Source: Tretioscincus oriximinensis (lineage: Eukaryota > Chordata > Lepidosauria > Squamata > Gymnophthalmidae). Taken from it: a DNA stretch of 64,000 nucleotides. The stretch is from NCBI GenBank assembly GCA_022410635.1, contig JAJVDF010000001.1, positions 12,356,464 to 12,420,463 on the forward strand, in the 5' to 3' direction. Shown piece by piece: positions 23,115 through 35,200 of the stretch; within the stretch, counting starts at the first letter, position 1, and each line of letters starts with the position of its first letter. Both the position numbers and the translations under genes were made by a program. Below the pieces are notes generated by a model. That model was not told the DNA's origin and searched no databases. It saw only the letters and a list, made by a program, of their open reading frames with translations.

Positions 23115-23262
23115 GACGGTGTTTTTTCCATATAGAGTAGAGGGTCAAAAATCTATGGACTTTACTTTCAGAAGTGATGACAGCAACCAGCTTGGAAGCT
23201 TTAAGAAAGTCTTAGACAAATTCATGTAGGTCAAGCAGATCAATGGCTACTTGAATGAATGC
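23115..23262 (+). mobile_element. CR1 LINE, fragment of the C-terminal/3' region
   Basis: 'cagcttggaagctttaagaa' followed by 'agtcttagacaaattcatgt' and 'caatggctacttgaatg' matches the conserved CR1 segment 'ggctttaagaggggattaga' through 'tcaatggctac'. Both ends are degraded. Confidence 0.65.
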
Positions 23263-23362
23263 CTAGGAGTTGCTTTTTTTATTTGAGAGAGGTAGGAAGC
23301 TTCTAAAGGCATTTTGCAGGGAGAGAGAGAGGAGAAATGAGAATTTTTCCTTTGTTTTCTGC

Positions 23363-23465
23363 TTGAAATTTTTATTTATTTATTTATTTGCGTTTCTATA
23401 CTGCCCTATACCCAAAGTTCTTAAGGTGGTTAACAATAAAAAAGCAGAATTAACATATTAAAAAT
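23363..23465 (-). mobile_element. L2-type LINE 3' end
   Basis: The complement ends 'gggtatagggcagtatagaa' plus (aaat)n and is close to the tail at 8.95 kb. It therefore represents a second L2 subfamily tail ('attgttaaccacc'). Confidence 0.75.
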
Positions 23466-23578
23466 GACCATGTAGCTTCCAATTTTTTTCAGGATTTTAT
23501 TCCATTTCTATTGTGTTGATTCCTGTTTTTAGTTTAGGGCTCCTATTATTTATTGCTTTCTGAACTGTCATCTATCTA

Positions 23579-23597
23579 TNTATATATATATATATAT
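23579..23597. repeat. (TA)n dinucleotide run
   Basis: A short alternating TA tract next to an N. Confidence 0.85.
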
Positions 23598-25788
23598 CCA
23601 TCTAGTGAAAAGTGATAAAAGCAGTAAGTAACAGTAAAAGTTACAATAAGCAAACAGTAAAAGTTACAGACATAGAATCAACATGTTCCATTAGAAAATA
23701 TCCATCCAGACAGTAAAGCCAACAGCAACAATACAGAATTGAGGGATTCTGAAATCCTTCAATTGAAATCCTTAAACACAAAAGTTGGTTTTCTGCCATT
23801 TGTTGCTGGGGTTTTCCCAAGCACATTCCAAAAGCTGGGAACCATAATACAAAAAGATTCATTTATGTACTGCCACCAGATGGACTCCCGCAAGTCTCGG
23901 CACTGCTTACAACAAATCCAGAAACATCTGGCAGCCACAGGTAATTCACCCTTGACTTAAAAGCAGCATCTACAGCTGGTAACTAAAGTGATGGCTGGCA
24001 TGAAATCCACCCACATAACCAATCAACCCTCAGAGTCTACCAAAATAGAAAAACTCCAGTCATATACAGCAATTCTGGCTAAAACACCAATTGGAATAGC
24101 TCATGCAGGAATTGTTCCCAGCTGAAGTAATCCCACCATCCTAGGACATTTTGGGTTAGAATTGTGGGTCTGAGCTGTGCAATGTCACAATGACCCCTTC
24201 AAGCTGTGTCCCTATGATTCCTGCTGCATTCATCGCAATGTGGATGGAACATATCAGGGAAGCCTCTTGATTCTTTCCTAGACTGATTTAAGGGCAAGTG
24301 TAGAGAAGCCCATATTCTGAGCTATGGAGAATGGATAGAAAGAGATATACAAAACCTGCACCATNTCATGAGCTTACAACCTAGCCTCCAAAATAAAACC
24401 TAGTTCATAAAGATCCAGAGATTACTGTTCATTATGTGATGCTAAGTGATCATAGTATTAATTTGTTTCTTCTGTTGTATATTTGTATATTTTCACAAAG
24501 TTTATGGCTTCAGCAAAGCCGCTAAAAATGCAGGTCCCAACAACTTCAATCTTCTCTCTCCCTTTCTCTTTAATCTTATTAGATCCTCAAGCAGCATGTT
24601 CTCTACCAAGTTTATAGCATTGCTGCTGGGGCAAATTATAGGTTGGTGCTCTGCTCTTCCTGTTTTACAGGAACAAATACATAGATCATTTATATTATAA
24701 TAAGAAGCTTCCCTTGGATCAATCATTGGTTAAAGTGCTCCTTAAGAGTCACTTTGTGAGAATTAAATTAAACATACATACTTTGGACTTCTGCAATGGA
24801 ACAGTTTTAATGTGAGAAAATAAATGTTCCTTTAAGGAATGTTGAGTGAGAAGAGACTGATTAACTTTGTTAGGACGAAAGGTGTANACAGAAATCTATG
24901 AACAATGACAACCCCTCCACGTTTCATATTTTAATGTTTCATGGAAAGGGAATGACATTCCAAAGTTTAATTATCTTGTGTTTAATAAAGTTCTAAGCAA
25001 ACTAGGACCTGAACTAATAAATGAGAATTCAAACTATTCAAAAATATCATGTTCCNTTATTGTCCCATGTTACAGAGCATTCAACAGCGCTTTGGGGGAG
25101 CACTGGAATATCATGATCTGTCAAAATATGATGTTCTATCCATCACAGGCAAATTGCTGCAAAACAGATCTGCAACTGCTGCAAAAATGATAGAAATGTA
25201 ACTAACTAACTAAATAAAATAAAAATCTGCCTGGTAGGGCAACCCAGTAGAGACTGCTGAGCTGACATTTCAAGTGCAGCCCATCTGCCTTCAGCCGCTC
25301 AACAAGGCAGCCTTTGAAACAGGACTCCAATCCCCTAAGGAGGCTTATGCAACAGTACCTGAGTGGGAGGGTAAGGGCTGCACTATGCCAACCACAGGCA
25401 ACCCGGCTGTCAGGCATCAGCCGAATGGCTTTCAAAAGGATTTGATAGCAACCTTACATGCTGTAACAAATCTAGGGCAACCTTAGGACATTGCAGCTGC
25501 TGTCACGGCGTGCTCCGGGCTTCCTGGTGACAGCAGCAGGCAGACAGGGGCTCTGAATTCCCTGTTCTTCCAGCCATTGTAAATACTCCTGCAGCAAGGT
25601 AACAAGAGAAAGGCTCTGACTCACGGGAATTGAATGGGAGGCTGCCCTACTGTTGCAGGCCACACAAATATCCTCGCTGCAAACCTAGAGAGGGAAATTG
25701 CAGGAATCCTTATGGGCAGGAAATACAAGATGGGCACAATGATGGGAACTGCATGAGAATCTCATTCAGTCTATTAAATAGTGTGCCC
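23598..25788. other. Unannotated non-coding DNA
   Basis: No gene, RNA or nameable repeat seen. Confidence 0.5.
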
Positions 25789-26010
25789 TCGCACGAGATC
25801 ACAGATCTCATGCAGGGTTACATGAGAGAATCCCCTTACCTGGGTGCCATCATTTAACTGGAAATGACATCATTTTGATGTCACTTCTGGTATTTGCTTC
25901 TGGGGAAATGGCGTCCAAGGTGACNTCACTTCCTGTTGCAGCCAGGAAGTGACATCATAAAAAATTCTCACATGCTTTGCATGCGAGATCACCAAGGGCT
26001 GCTCAAAGTT
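25789..26010. repeat. Short inverted repeats with tgacatcat/gatgtca motifs
   Basis: It contains several small palindromes: 'gaaatgacatcattttgatg' followed by tcacttc, 'cacttcctgttgcagccagg' followed by aagtg, and 'cgagatcacagatctcatg'. Such 'ggaagtgacatcat' motifs recur in amniote foldback repeats, but I cannot assign a family. Confidence 0.45.
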
Positions 26011-26116
26011 TTCTGTCTCCTTGCCCAACATTGGGCTTCCGGGAGCTCCTATCATTGGATGGGCAGAGGGAACAAAATCTTCTTCAATGACTTTTAACAC
26101 TTTCCCCCTCTGATTT

Positions 26117-26545
26117 AGCCTGCATGCACATGACGACTTAAAAACTGCTATAAAGCTATATTATAGAATATAGCAATCGCATGTCCGTGCACACCAAACC
26201 TGTAAATTCCCTGACCAGTGCCCCAGTTCCGTAATATCGCTCACTAAGTGCAGTCCGAGAATTTTTTCTTTTACTCGCATCAGCTACTAGAAACAATTGC
26301 TGCGTTCTCCTTGTTTTAACCTCTCACACCTAATTTGTGCACACGCATACACTCAAGAGAGGACGGGGGTTGGCTGCGAGAGGACGGAGGTTCTCAGGAA
26401 TGATGCCTGAATATCCCATTAATAGTTCATTTTGGAGAAAATGGCGTTTATTGTGGGACAACTGCTGAAAAACACTTAATCCATGTGAGGAGTCTTCCTC
26501 ATCTCGCTCCGATTGAGGTAGAAGTAGGCTGTGTGCACGCAGCCT
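26117..26545 (+). mobile_element. hAT-like non-autonomous DNA transposon (family H)
   Basis: It starts agcctgcatgcacatg and ends gctgtgtgcacgcagcct, which are matching terminal inverted repeats. Interior blocks shared with the 49.8-kb copy include 'tagcaatcgcatgtccgtgc', 'gatgcctgaatatcccatta' and 'atggcgtttattgtgggac'. An internal segment 'agaggacgg' with flanks is locally duplicated near 26355-26390. No convincing 8-bp target duplication remains. Confidence 0.8.
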
Positions 26546-27088
26546 TAGTCTAAATCTTCAGGACTAAAGTTGGATTAAAAATATATATCTGGCTCTGGCC
26601 TTGACGCACTTTTGTCCTAATGATTATAATAGGATTTTGGAGTCATGTGGGGCAGGAAGGAGAAGGGAAAGAGGGCAACTTAACCCTACAAGTATATTGT
26701 ACTGAAATTGACTATTTTGTGAAATATATTGACTGAAATATAATTATATTCATAGTTTTAAAAAAGAGAGAAAGAACAACTGCAGTGCAAAGAGGCACCA
26801 GGCAGAAATGTGCTCTTTGTGGATCAAGAAGTGTACAGTTAAGCAATACATTAACTGCAGCCATATGATGATTTCACTAACTTCAACAACATGCTTCAAA
26901 AATAGTGCAAAGAGGCAATATAAAATTTGGGATGTGTTTATGGAGGCCTATCAGAATATCCTGGAACTGAATATACTCCAGGTAAAACTTCTTTTATTAA
27001 AACAATGTCATGAGAGAGGATAGTTAATGTTAACTATAGTATCTCACAGATTATGTAATTTATTAAGATTTCAAGGAGTGTATTAAGA
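26546..27088. other. Unannotated non-coding DNA
   Basis: Nothing recognised. Confidence 0.5.
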
Positions 27089-27335
27089 TCTCAAGGAGAA
27101 GGCCTTCTGATAATTCCTCCCCTTTCAGAGATGCAAGAAGTCCCACACACACTGGAACAGCCTCCCTAGAGGCTCACCAAGTGCCTATACTGTATAGCTT
27201 TTGACATCTANTAAAAACACTTCTTCATCCAGTTTTTTGACTCTTAACTCCCTTTGTGTTCTGTCCTTCCAGGGAGAGTGGATGGGTGGGGAGGAAGGAT
27301 ATGGATCTATTTAAATGTTTTAGCAATGTACATTT
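27089..27335 (+). mobile_element. Diverged L2-like LINE 3' end
   Basis: 'actggaacagcctccctaga' followed by 'ggctcaccaagtgcctat' reads as WNSLPREAHQVP. It is followed by a 'cttcttcatccag' block and a T-rich UTR. The layout matches L2 C-termini, but the sequence is more diverged than the L2 block at 15-20 kb. Confidence 0.6.
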
Positions 27336-27342
27336 TATTATC

Positions 27343-27452
27343 ATTGAAATAGCCATGTTAGTCTCGTAGAAAGTCCAGCACTTAGAGACAAACAGTAGAA
27401 AAGTAGGTCATAAGTTTTTGTAGACACTTTTGCTTCTTCAGATGCTGCTTTA
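27343..27452 (-). mobile_element. SINE family E ('agactaacatggctatttc' terminus)
   Basis: The complement reads 'aagaagcaaaagtgtctaca', then 'aaaacttatgacctac', then 'ttgtctctaagtgctggact' and ends 'gagactaacatggctatttc'. This resembles the terminus of a polymerase III-type SINE known from turtles and other reptiles ('agactaacacggct'). A second copy lies at 44.55 kb. Confidence 0.55.
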
Positions 27453-27535
27453 TTATCTTTATTTATCCTGTTACCTGCCCTGGAACCAAAGGTGAAGGGC
27501 GCGATATAAATAATTAAATCACTAAACAAATAAAT
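27453..27535 (+). mobile_element. L2-like LINE/SINE 3'-end fragment
   Basis: 'ttgccctggaaccaaaggtg' (approximate) and 'gaagggcgcgatataaataa' match the common L2-type terminus. Nothing upstream of it is preserved. Confidence 0.5.
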
Positions 27536-27679
27536 AGCATACTATGTATGGNTTTTACAAGGTGAATGTTTGGATGCTTTACACAATCTTCGTATTTGTT
27601 GCAGTCTGATACCATTGTGCTGAGTTCTGGTTGATCGCAAATGAACCTCCATGGGCACTTGCTATGCCATTTTCTTGGT

Positions 27680-27790
27680 ATAAATATATAAGTAGTTTTC
27701 CATTGCCAACTTTTGAGAAGAGTTTGGGGATTGAACCACCAACCCCTGGCTTTAAAGCCAGTTTGCTCTATTATTAAGCTAAGGCCAGTC
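27680..27790 (-). mobile_element. tRNA-derived SINE relic (family D)
   Basis: The complement reads 'ccttagcttaataatagagc' (A-box-like), then 'ggctttaaagccag', then 'ggttcaatcccc' (B-box). It continues into 'ttggcaatggaaaactactt', the family D body. Confidence 0.6.
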
Positions 27791-27794
27791 CCAG

Positions 27795-27925
27795 ACTCCA
27801 CAGGAATGTCTGTGCAGTTTTCTTGACAGAGATACAGAAGAGTTTTGCCACTGCTTAAACAAGGAGTTCAAACCAACAACCTGTTTTCCTGGCAGTTTGC
27901 TCTACTACTATGCTTCAGTCTCAGC
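27795..27925 (-). mobile_element. tRNA-derived SINE relic (family D), second of a tandem pair
   Basis: The complement reads 'gcatagtagtagagcaaact', then 'gttggtttgaactcc', and ends 'tctgtcaagaaaactgcac'. It lies next to another copy in the same orientation, either as a dimeric SINE or as two insertions. Confidence 0.6.
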
Positions 27926-28962
27926 ATTTTTTGCCATTATTTTTGTCTTTGTGTTCTTTGTGATACATAATATAGGATTTGCTTTAATTTATTGACTGTA
28001 TATGTTTAATTTATATTGTTTCTCTGTCATTCAAACAATGTATGGCTGAAGTTTGTGATATTTGAAAGGGGAAAAAATACTTTTGGGAGCTAAGATCCCC
28101 TTTCCAACTGAAATCTAGCAGATCAATCAAAATCCAAGTAGCCCTTTTTTATAGGATTTCTCCACTAGCTTTCTACCAGCTTTCTTCCATGCACAGGATT
28201 CTGTTATACAGTCAGATTTTCATCTCAGTTCAGAAGCTACCAACATAACCAATAATAGAAATCAAGTAAAGGATCTTAAGTAAAGAAAAATGAGGANCAG
28301 GGAAAGGAAAAAAATCAGTTTTGAAACCTGGACATAGAGAAAGCCTGTTTCCATAGCAACTCTTTGTACATACAGCTCTAACTCAAGTCTCTTTTAATCA
28401 GTGGCAGCATTTGCCAAGGCCCTGATCTTCACTTCCTTCTGCTAGATTAGACCCCAGACAAACAAAGCTGTAGAATCATAGTGCTCTCAGATTGGTTTCA
28501 AGGTGAACTTAACTGACACTCAAGATGGCTGCCTATGGATTGTCCACTAGATGAGACTAAATGAGACCAGGATATGTTCCCTTCATTGCCTTACCGACAT
28601 TTCTAAAATCTCACATTAGCATTGCATTAATAACAGTAAAAGAGCTAAACCCTAGGGGAACCCAAAGCAGATAAATAAATTGAGGGGGGGGGGAACCACC
28701 CCTTTTTAGACACTGCTGGAGTGCAGCTGGGCCTAGGATGCTGATTCCTGCTTTACGTGCACCAGTAAGCAGTAATCACCATCACAGACCTAGATGTGCC
28801 ACTGCAGTATTTAAAAAGAAGATAAGACAAATGGGCAGGAGGGATGGACCTTCACTCAAGGGCCCACTTGGGGCCCCACCCCACTTGCCCTATTGTAGCC
28901 CTACCCCTGATTAGTAATTGGCCCCAGGCCCTTGGATTTTTTTTCAGTNCAGAAGAATGGTA
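27926..28962. other. Unannotated non-coding DNA
   Basis: Nothing recognised apart from a G-run near 28685-28692. Confidence 0.5.
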
Positions 28963-29240
28963 TGAACATAAGGACTGTTGTACTGGATTAGACCATTAGC
29001 CTAGTGCATCAGCTAAGCTCCCAGGATGCTTCTGCACTGTGGACCAGGCTTTGCAATGTGGAAAATGTTCTCTGGACTAAGTCCATAAGAGATCCTGAAG
29101 AGCACAAGTAATCTGTCCTAATCTGACTTCCAAAGCCAGTAAACAATCCCCCCCCCTTTTCTAAATTAGCAGGGGGATTTAGGAGCATGTCCACCCTGTT
29201 TCCAGCACATTGCAAAATGGTACCAGATTCTACATGTCCC
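28963..29240 (-). mobile_element. CR1 LINE 3' end
   Basis: The left end 'gaacataaggactgttgtac' followed by 'tggattagaccattagccta' is the complement of the CR1 3' terminus ('tctggtctaatccagcag', 'cttatgttc'). The interior is heavily diverged. Confidence 0.6.
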
Positions 29241-31644
29241 ATGAGCCACTTGACTGCTTAGCTGTTAGTTATTATCACTAAAGCCCCATGGTTAGATGGA
29301 AGGCCTACCTTCATGACACCAAGTGGACCTCTGTGTCCCCTCATTCAGTCGTAGGTTAGAAGGGAAATACGGACCTATCTGATCTGGAAAGCTGAAGTGT
29401 GATTTTCAAACCTTGTTCAAACATCAGTTTCCTTCACTTCCTTGCAAGAGGCTAACCCATTCCCTGCACCAGTCGTAGGGAGTGATCCCCAGAGTCCAGC
29501 CTGACCAAATACGTACAAAAATACCTTACGTACTAAATATTCCCTTGCAAGAGCATTATGTTCATCCACATCTGGCTTTCTTATGAATCTGTCAAGTAAT
29601 AGAAATTGAAAGAGATAAAGAAAAATAACATTATGACAGGCAAACACGTAATCCAAAGTATAAAAGAAAACTCTACCCTCCTTCCTCCTTCTTTCAGAAA
29701 ACAAAGCTGGTCAGCCTTCACTTTCCACTCCTGTCTCCAAACTAACCATCATGAAACTGCCTAAAAGACTCTGACAGGTAATTTATACCACGTGAGGAGA
29801 TAGCAATTTCCGTGTCCAGAGGAAAGCTACCCAACCAGATTGAAAAATACTTACACCCACAAAACAAGAGTTTAATATGATAACAATTCCAGGAGATCAG
29901 AGGAAGTAATTTCTTCTGCTTTTCCATCGCTCCCTTTACTATCAGCTGCTAGCAAATATTTACTTAGCTTGAGAGGAGGGAGTTTAGGAAAAGATGAGGG
30001 GGNTATGGGTAAGGCTACAAGGGACAGGTGTCAAATTTGCATTGTAGCAGGCAACGCATGTTTCTAATGCTGCCCAACCTGTTCAGTTTAGATGCATGCT
30101 GCTATAGCTAATCCAAATCAAGCAAATACAGATATAGTAATACAGATTTAGCACAGTAATTGCAAAAAGGGCTTTAATATAGATAAAGGGACTACAGGCC
30201 TCCCTTCTGCACATCAATGAAAAATGAAGAGAAGCTCTGTTGTGTGATCCAGACCAGGGGATCCTTGGTCATATCACCAGTATACCATAGTATTGAGATC
30301 TATCTGTGGATTAATCTAGATCACAGAGATGTGCAGAAGGCACTCCTCCATGTTTATGACTATTGAGAATCCATTAGGGCAGTACACTAAAGCTGGACAC
30401 CCAATTGAATCCCATGGAGCCTTTAAAACTGACGTGGGTTTTGGAGCCAGGGTTTGTTTGGAATGGGGCCATCAAGTATATCTCCCAGTCTTACCAAATT
30501 GCTACCAAAATGCATCCTTAGGAACTTGCTTATCTTGATACTTTAATACTGATCATGCTACTGTTAGACCAGCCCACTAAGATAAGTGCAGAAACAGCCC
30601 TTGAATTTAATTCCAAATGACTATATACTGTAGCTATGTGGTTTTCTTGGCAACCATATAAAGCATTTGGAATTTTAAAGAAACATTTCAACATTCCTAG
30701 GATCTCTTGATGGTTCTAGCATGAAATTCATTTGACCCTGCAAGGTTAAAAGAGCAGGAAAAACTGTTAAAATGCTGCCATTTTGAAATTTTGCTTGAAA
30801 ACCTCNTTAGGTTTTTCCAAGGTAAAAAATAATTTGCCTTCAGCTGAACTTAGTAGCTCACTATTGGTGCCATTGTGCCTAATGAATGGCCAGCATGAGT
30901 CATTTCAAATATTCCCCATCCTCCTTTCCATCTGAAGCACAAGAAGCATGAAGGGAACAGACGTTTTCTGCAGTAACTTCCTGGCTACAGAACTCTCTCT
31001 TCAGAGAAGCTGGCAAATAAAAGCAGTGTTTTTCATTCTAGCATAGGGGTGAATCATATTTTCACTGGGACTCATATTTTATCACAGTTGTTCTACTCAA
31101 AGCTCTTATCAATATGTTTTAGCTTGACTGGACAGTTGTTATTATCATTACAATATTGTTATTGTGAGTTGCTCAGATGCTGCACTATGCAGTTCATCAA
31201 TATAATAAAAGATCAAAAGCAAAATCTGAGAAAGCCTCACATAGATTATGTACCAACTGGAGTTCCTCTTGAAACACCTGGCATGCCATGAAATAAATAG
31301 TCAATGTTTCTTCGTTTGTGTCACTCATTATTTATTTTTTAAGAACTTTTCAGAGGATATTCAACAGTACAAAATCATTCAAAACTGTCACAATATTGAG
31401 CCAAAGTTTGCTGCAGTTTAAAAGGCTGGTTATATAGACTAGTGCTGAACTGTAGTTTGGCAAAAACAAACCTACTTAGAAAGGTCTCGGATTCTCAGAC
31501 TCAAGACTACATCACTTGCAACCAAGTTTAGGACAGATGAGTGCAAAAGATTTGTAAATTCAAGAATCCATAGAATATAACTGCCATTATTCCTCTCCTC
31601 AAGAGTAATGTCTCGATGTACAAGCAGATATCATCATCAAAATG
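29241..31644. other. Unannotated non-coding DNA
   Basis: I see no gene, RNA or nameable repeat. Open frames are short and random in composition. Confidence 0.5.
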
Positions 31645-32246
31645 TTCAAGTGTAGGGTTGCCATATGTCCCGGGAAAGCAGGACAATCCCGGTTTGGGGG
31701 ACTAAAATATAGTCCCCTCCGGGTTTTAAGACAAAATCCCGGCTTTTTACACTCCCCGATGCTGCATCAGGAAATGTAAAAATGCAGGATTTTAAAGGCA
31801 AAGCAGCCATCAGAGCTGACGGCTGCAGCCCGAGCAACGCTTTCTGGGGTCCTGAAGGAACCTCGGAGCCTGCCGTAGCTGCTCCAATGCTGGAGGCGGA
31901 GTCAGGCAAAGNGCACCAACTCACCGCTAGCAAAGGAAAAACGCCTGGGTTTGTGACAGGAGGACAGCTCTGTTCTCCTGTCACAAACCCAGGCATGTTT
32001 CCTCCGCTGGAGGCGAGTTGGCGTGCTAGCAGGCATGCGAAACTCCGCCTCCAGCATTGGAGCAGCTACGCACGTGCGCACACGGATGCTTGTGGTGAGA
32101 CAGGCGGAAGAGAGGTTCTGCCTGTCTCACTATAAGCATCCGTATGTGCGTGCGCGCATACGTGTGTGTGCACGCGCTTGCACGCACTCTTAACCNACCC
32201 CTGTCNCGGTTTTGGGCTGACAAAATATGGCAGCTCTATTTAAGTG
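31645..32246. mobile_element. hAT-like element with palindromic GC-rich core and 8-bp target duplication
   Basis: The terminal inverted repeats are tagggttgccatat (31653) and its near complement ending atatggcagctcta (32238). The flanks ttcaagtg and tttaagtg differ by one transition, as expected of an aged 8-bp hAT target duplication. Subterminal inverted similarity (cggtttggggg / caaaaccg) is also present. The core is GC-rich and made of hairpins: 28-bp perfect arms at 31875-31902 and 32042-32069, a 20-bp perfect hairpin at 31943-31962 and 31975-31994, and a 23-bp hairpin (2 mismatches) at 32083-32105 and 32120-32142. An alternating purine-pyrimidine run follows (32143-32187). There is no transposase, so it would need a hAT enzyme supplied in trans. 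Tens of CpG and GC-rich runs set it apart from its AT-rich surroundings. Confidence 0.8.
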
Positions 32247-32518
32247 TAATGTGGTCTTGCCCACAGAGAAGGGCATAACAGTGACCACTGCATTCAGTGG
32301 AGAGACGTACATTTTACATGAAACTCTGCTCCAATGTAAGCTTTAGGAGCGATATACCTGACAATTCCATGCATCTCTAAACAGTTCATTTTGTCTGAAC
32401 TGTGGTTAAGCACAACCCCACTCTAGAAATACCAGCATGATCAGCACAGCATTTTACAGTGATTTGTCTCAACTGTGAAAGCAAAGCACCCAACACATTC
32501 ACAACAATATACTATCAA

Positions 32519-32557
32519 CATACGTGTCACAAAGAGCTGGGCATGATTTAACAATAA
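32519..32557 (+). mobile_element. BovB LINE, terminal fragment
   Basis: 'gtcacaaagagctgggcatg' then 'atttaacaataaaa' matches the last bases of the BovB copy near 6.29 kb. Only the tail is present. Confidence 0.6.
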
Positions 32558-33569
32558 AAGCATTATTTCAATTGATCGTCATTTTACCTATTGGTTGTGG
32601 GCATATTTTAGCTTTAATCCTTCTTCAGCTCATTTTCTATGCTGAGGGATTATATATCCAAATGCATTTCAGTTTCTTTGTGGACTGTTCTTCCCAGANA
32701 GGGACTATCCTTTATACGCATTACATCAGTAGTGAGATTATTCTCTTGTAGTTTTCAAAGTATGATTGTGCAAGGGAACTATTAGGGATAGTTATCCAAT
32801 ATGTACCCATTGTTTCAGTATTAGGCAATATTAAAACATTCTTGTTTAACTTCAGTGGGGTTTTTTCCTGATGCAAGGAGAGGCCAGAGGGTAAAGTTTT
32901 GCTTTAACACAATTGTTTTAAAAATGTGCAAGAAAAAGAACTCGGATTAAACAAGTTCTTGCTGTACACAACAAACAAGGATAGTGTTAACTTTGCAAAT
33001 TAACTGATAATTTCTCACCACCAATTTAATTTCAGTGCATCTCAATGGGTGGCAGAAAAAAACACTGCCATAATGTGCCACTGCAACCACAGCTATAACT
33101 CGTATGACTTGCAGTTTTTACTCTCTAAGCTATGATGGTTTTTCACAGCACTAGAATTAAGCAAACAATACAATGTAATTTCTTACCAGCAAACTTCTGC
33201 ATCAATTTATGAATGGGCAAAATGTACCTTCTGAATAGGGTAATCATGATTCCTATGAAAAATGAGGATTTCATATCACAGCCTTTTGCTCTGGATTTCA
33301 GCATTACAGTACAAGTTTGATTGTTTATTGTGAGTTACGTATGACTTCAGAGACATGGAATCTGTGCTCTTACAAAGATTTCTATTACAATATTCATGTT
33401 GATTTACTCTAAAGAGATTTCAAGAGCTGCTTAAAGGTCACATTATGGCCTGGAACAACCAGGTCTGTTGATACTAACCACGTAACCTCATAGGTGGGAT
33501 CAGCCCATATTGCAGCCTCAACCACTCACCCTTCACAGCCTTGCTGTTGTTCCAAGCAGGCTTCTCCAG
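32558..33569. other. Unannotated non-coding DNA
   Basis: Nothing recognised. Confidence 0.5.
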
Positions 33570-33660
33570 AGGCAATATGATCTGATGCATCTGAAGAAGT
33601 AGATATCTACAAAAGCTCCTGTCACCCAACTTTTTCTTGTTATCCTTTAAAGACCCCCTT
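33570..33660 (+). mobile_element. Possible SINE family E relic
   Basis: 'ctgatgcatctgaagaagta' followed by 'ctacaaaagctcctg' and 'atcctttaaagac' follows the order of family E blocks. It is strongly degraded. Confidence 0.35.
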
Positions 33661-33824
33661 GTTTAGTGGTTCTGTGGGTTTCACTTGCCACATTATAGAA
33701 CTCTTCAATTGCTTACATGTTATTGTAAATAATATTCCAAGGCTAAATGACATGGAACAAATGACATGGAACTTCATGACATCAGATGGATCTATATAGG
33801 CTGTGAGAACAACTATGTGGCCAT

Positions 33825-33940
33825 GTCCATAACATAGCAGCAGCCTTTTGTTTGCAACTGGTTGCTCACTGTGTTAGACAAATAACAGACCAGATGGACC
33901 ACTGGTCTGCTACAGCAAGGCATATCTTCTGATTTTATAT
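33825..33940 (+). mobile_element. CR1 LINE 3' end
   Basis: 'ctggttgctcactgtgttag' then 'cagaccagatggaccactgg' and 'tctgctacagcaaggc' is the CR1 3' UTR ('ggccactgtgtgagacag', 'ctagatgggccactgg'). Confidence 0.65.
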
Positions 33941-34477
33941 TAAGAACAAATTGATGTCATCAACAGGTGCTGCTTTTTAGCTTCTGAATTTAGGTCTCTT
34001 TCTATATGAGACACTACCGTGATAGGAAGAAATCTGGACACATACCTTGCAGGCTGTTATTTGAAAAAAAGTAACAGGTCTGCCTGACCTTCCCAAATCA
34101 CAGCCAAACTACATTCACATATCCCCTATCCACCCCACAAATCCCACTTTTTATAAAAATGGTTGGTTTTAATGGCCCCTTCCTCCCTGGCCTATCCAAT
34201 CTCCCACAATCTCTTGACCGCCAATGCTCCTACATCTTCCTTATTTTTCCTGCAACAGCACCAAATTGTCAGAAAGACCCAGGCAGGTGCATCAGAAAAC
34301 CTGATCAGGTGGTGGAAGACCCAACCTGGATTTGCTGTGCTGGAACCTAGAGAAAAAAACCCTTGTTTTCAGGGAGGCAGAAGACGCAAGAAAACTTCCA
34401 ATTTAAGTGGACAATAAAGTGGAAAATGCACTTATACTTAAGCAAGTGCAAAGAATCCCAATTACTCCTACCATCTG
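33941..34477. other. Unannotated non-coding DNA
   Basis: Nothing recognised. A short open frame at 34163-34417 shows no domain. Confidence 0.5.
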
Positions 34478-35200
34478 ATGGGAACCAAACTTTCTGTGAG
34501 AGAGCAGGAAAAGCATCTTGGAGTGTTGGTAGATAGTTCAATGAAAATGCCAACCCAGTGTGCAGCAGCATCAAACAATGCAAATTCAGTGTTGGAAATC
34601 ATAAGGAAAGGAATTGAAAATAAATCAGCAAGTGTTGTTTTGCCTCTTTATAAATCTTTGGTGAGGCCACATTTTGGAATATTGTGTACAATTCTCCCAC
34701 CACATCTTAAAAAAAATATTGTGGAACTAGAGAGACCTAACTGAAGTATGTAAAATCATGTATGGGGTGCATAAGGTAAATAGAGAAAAATATTTTTTTC
34801 TGTCACACAACACTAGGTACAGGGGATATTCCTTGAAACTAATGGGCAGAAGAGTGAAACAGACAAAAGAAAGTATTTTTTTCACACAGAGGATGGAATT
34901 TACTTCCAGAAGAGGTGGTGGTAGCTAGCAGCCTGGAAAGCTTTAAGACTGGATTAGGTTTCTGGAAATCAAGGGTATAAATAGCTATTAGGATATTTTT
35001 AAATTGCTTCCAAGATGGAACAACAAGCAGTACTCATGAGATACCATTTGCAGGGAGTTGAGAATAGGTGAAGATTTTGCCTTCTTCTGTTCAGACTGCC
35101 CAGGTGCAATTGATGGCCCTCTGTGTGAGACAAAATGCTGGATTAGATGGGCTCTGGCCCAATTCAGCAGGGCTCCTCTTATTTTCTTATTACCAACCCT
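34478..35200 (+). mobile_element. CR1 LINE, C-terminal coding end and complete 3' UTR
   Basis: The frame encodes KHLGVLVDSSMKMPTQCAAA, then IIRKGIENKSASVVLPLYKS, then LVRPHFGILC. This is the conserved C-terminus of CR1 ORF2p. The frame breaks at 34744, where 40 or so codons of the family are missing. It then resumes in another frame with EKYFFLSHNTRYRGYS and ESIFFTQRMEFTSRR. The 3' UTR has 'ctgcccaggtgcaattgatg' and 'gggctctggcccaattcagc', and ends 'cttattttcttatta'. It is 5'-truncated, with no polymerase domain. This is the most complete CR1 in the window. Confidence 0.9.

Noticed and set aside
32143..32187. CpG island or promoter
   Set aside because: The GC-rich, CpG-containing run lies inside the palindromic transposon, with no adjacent first exon or other promoter evidence.
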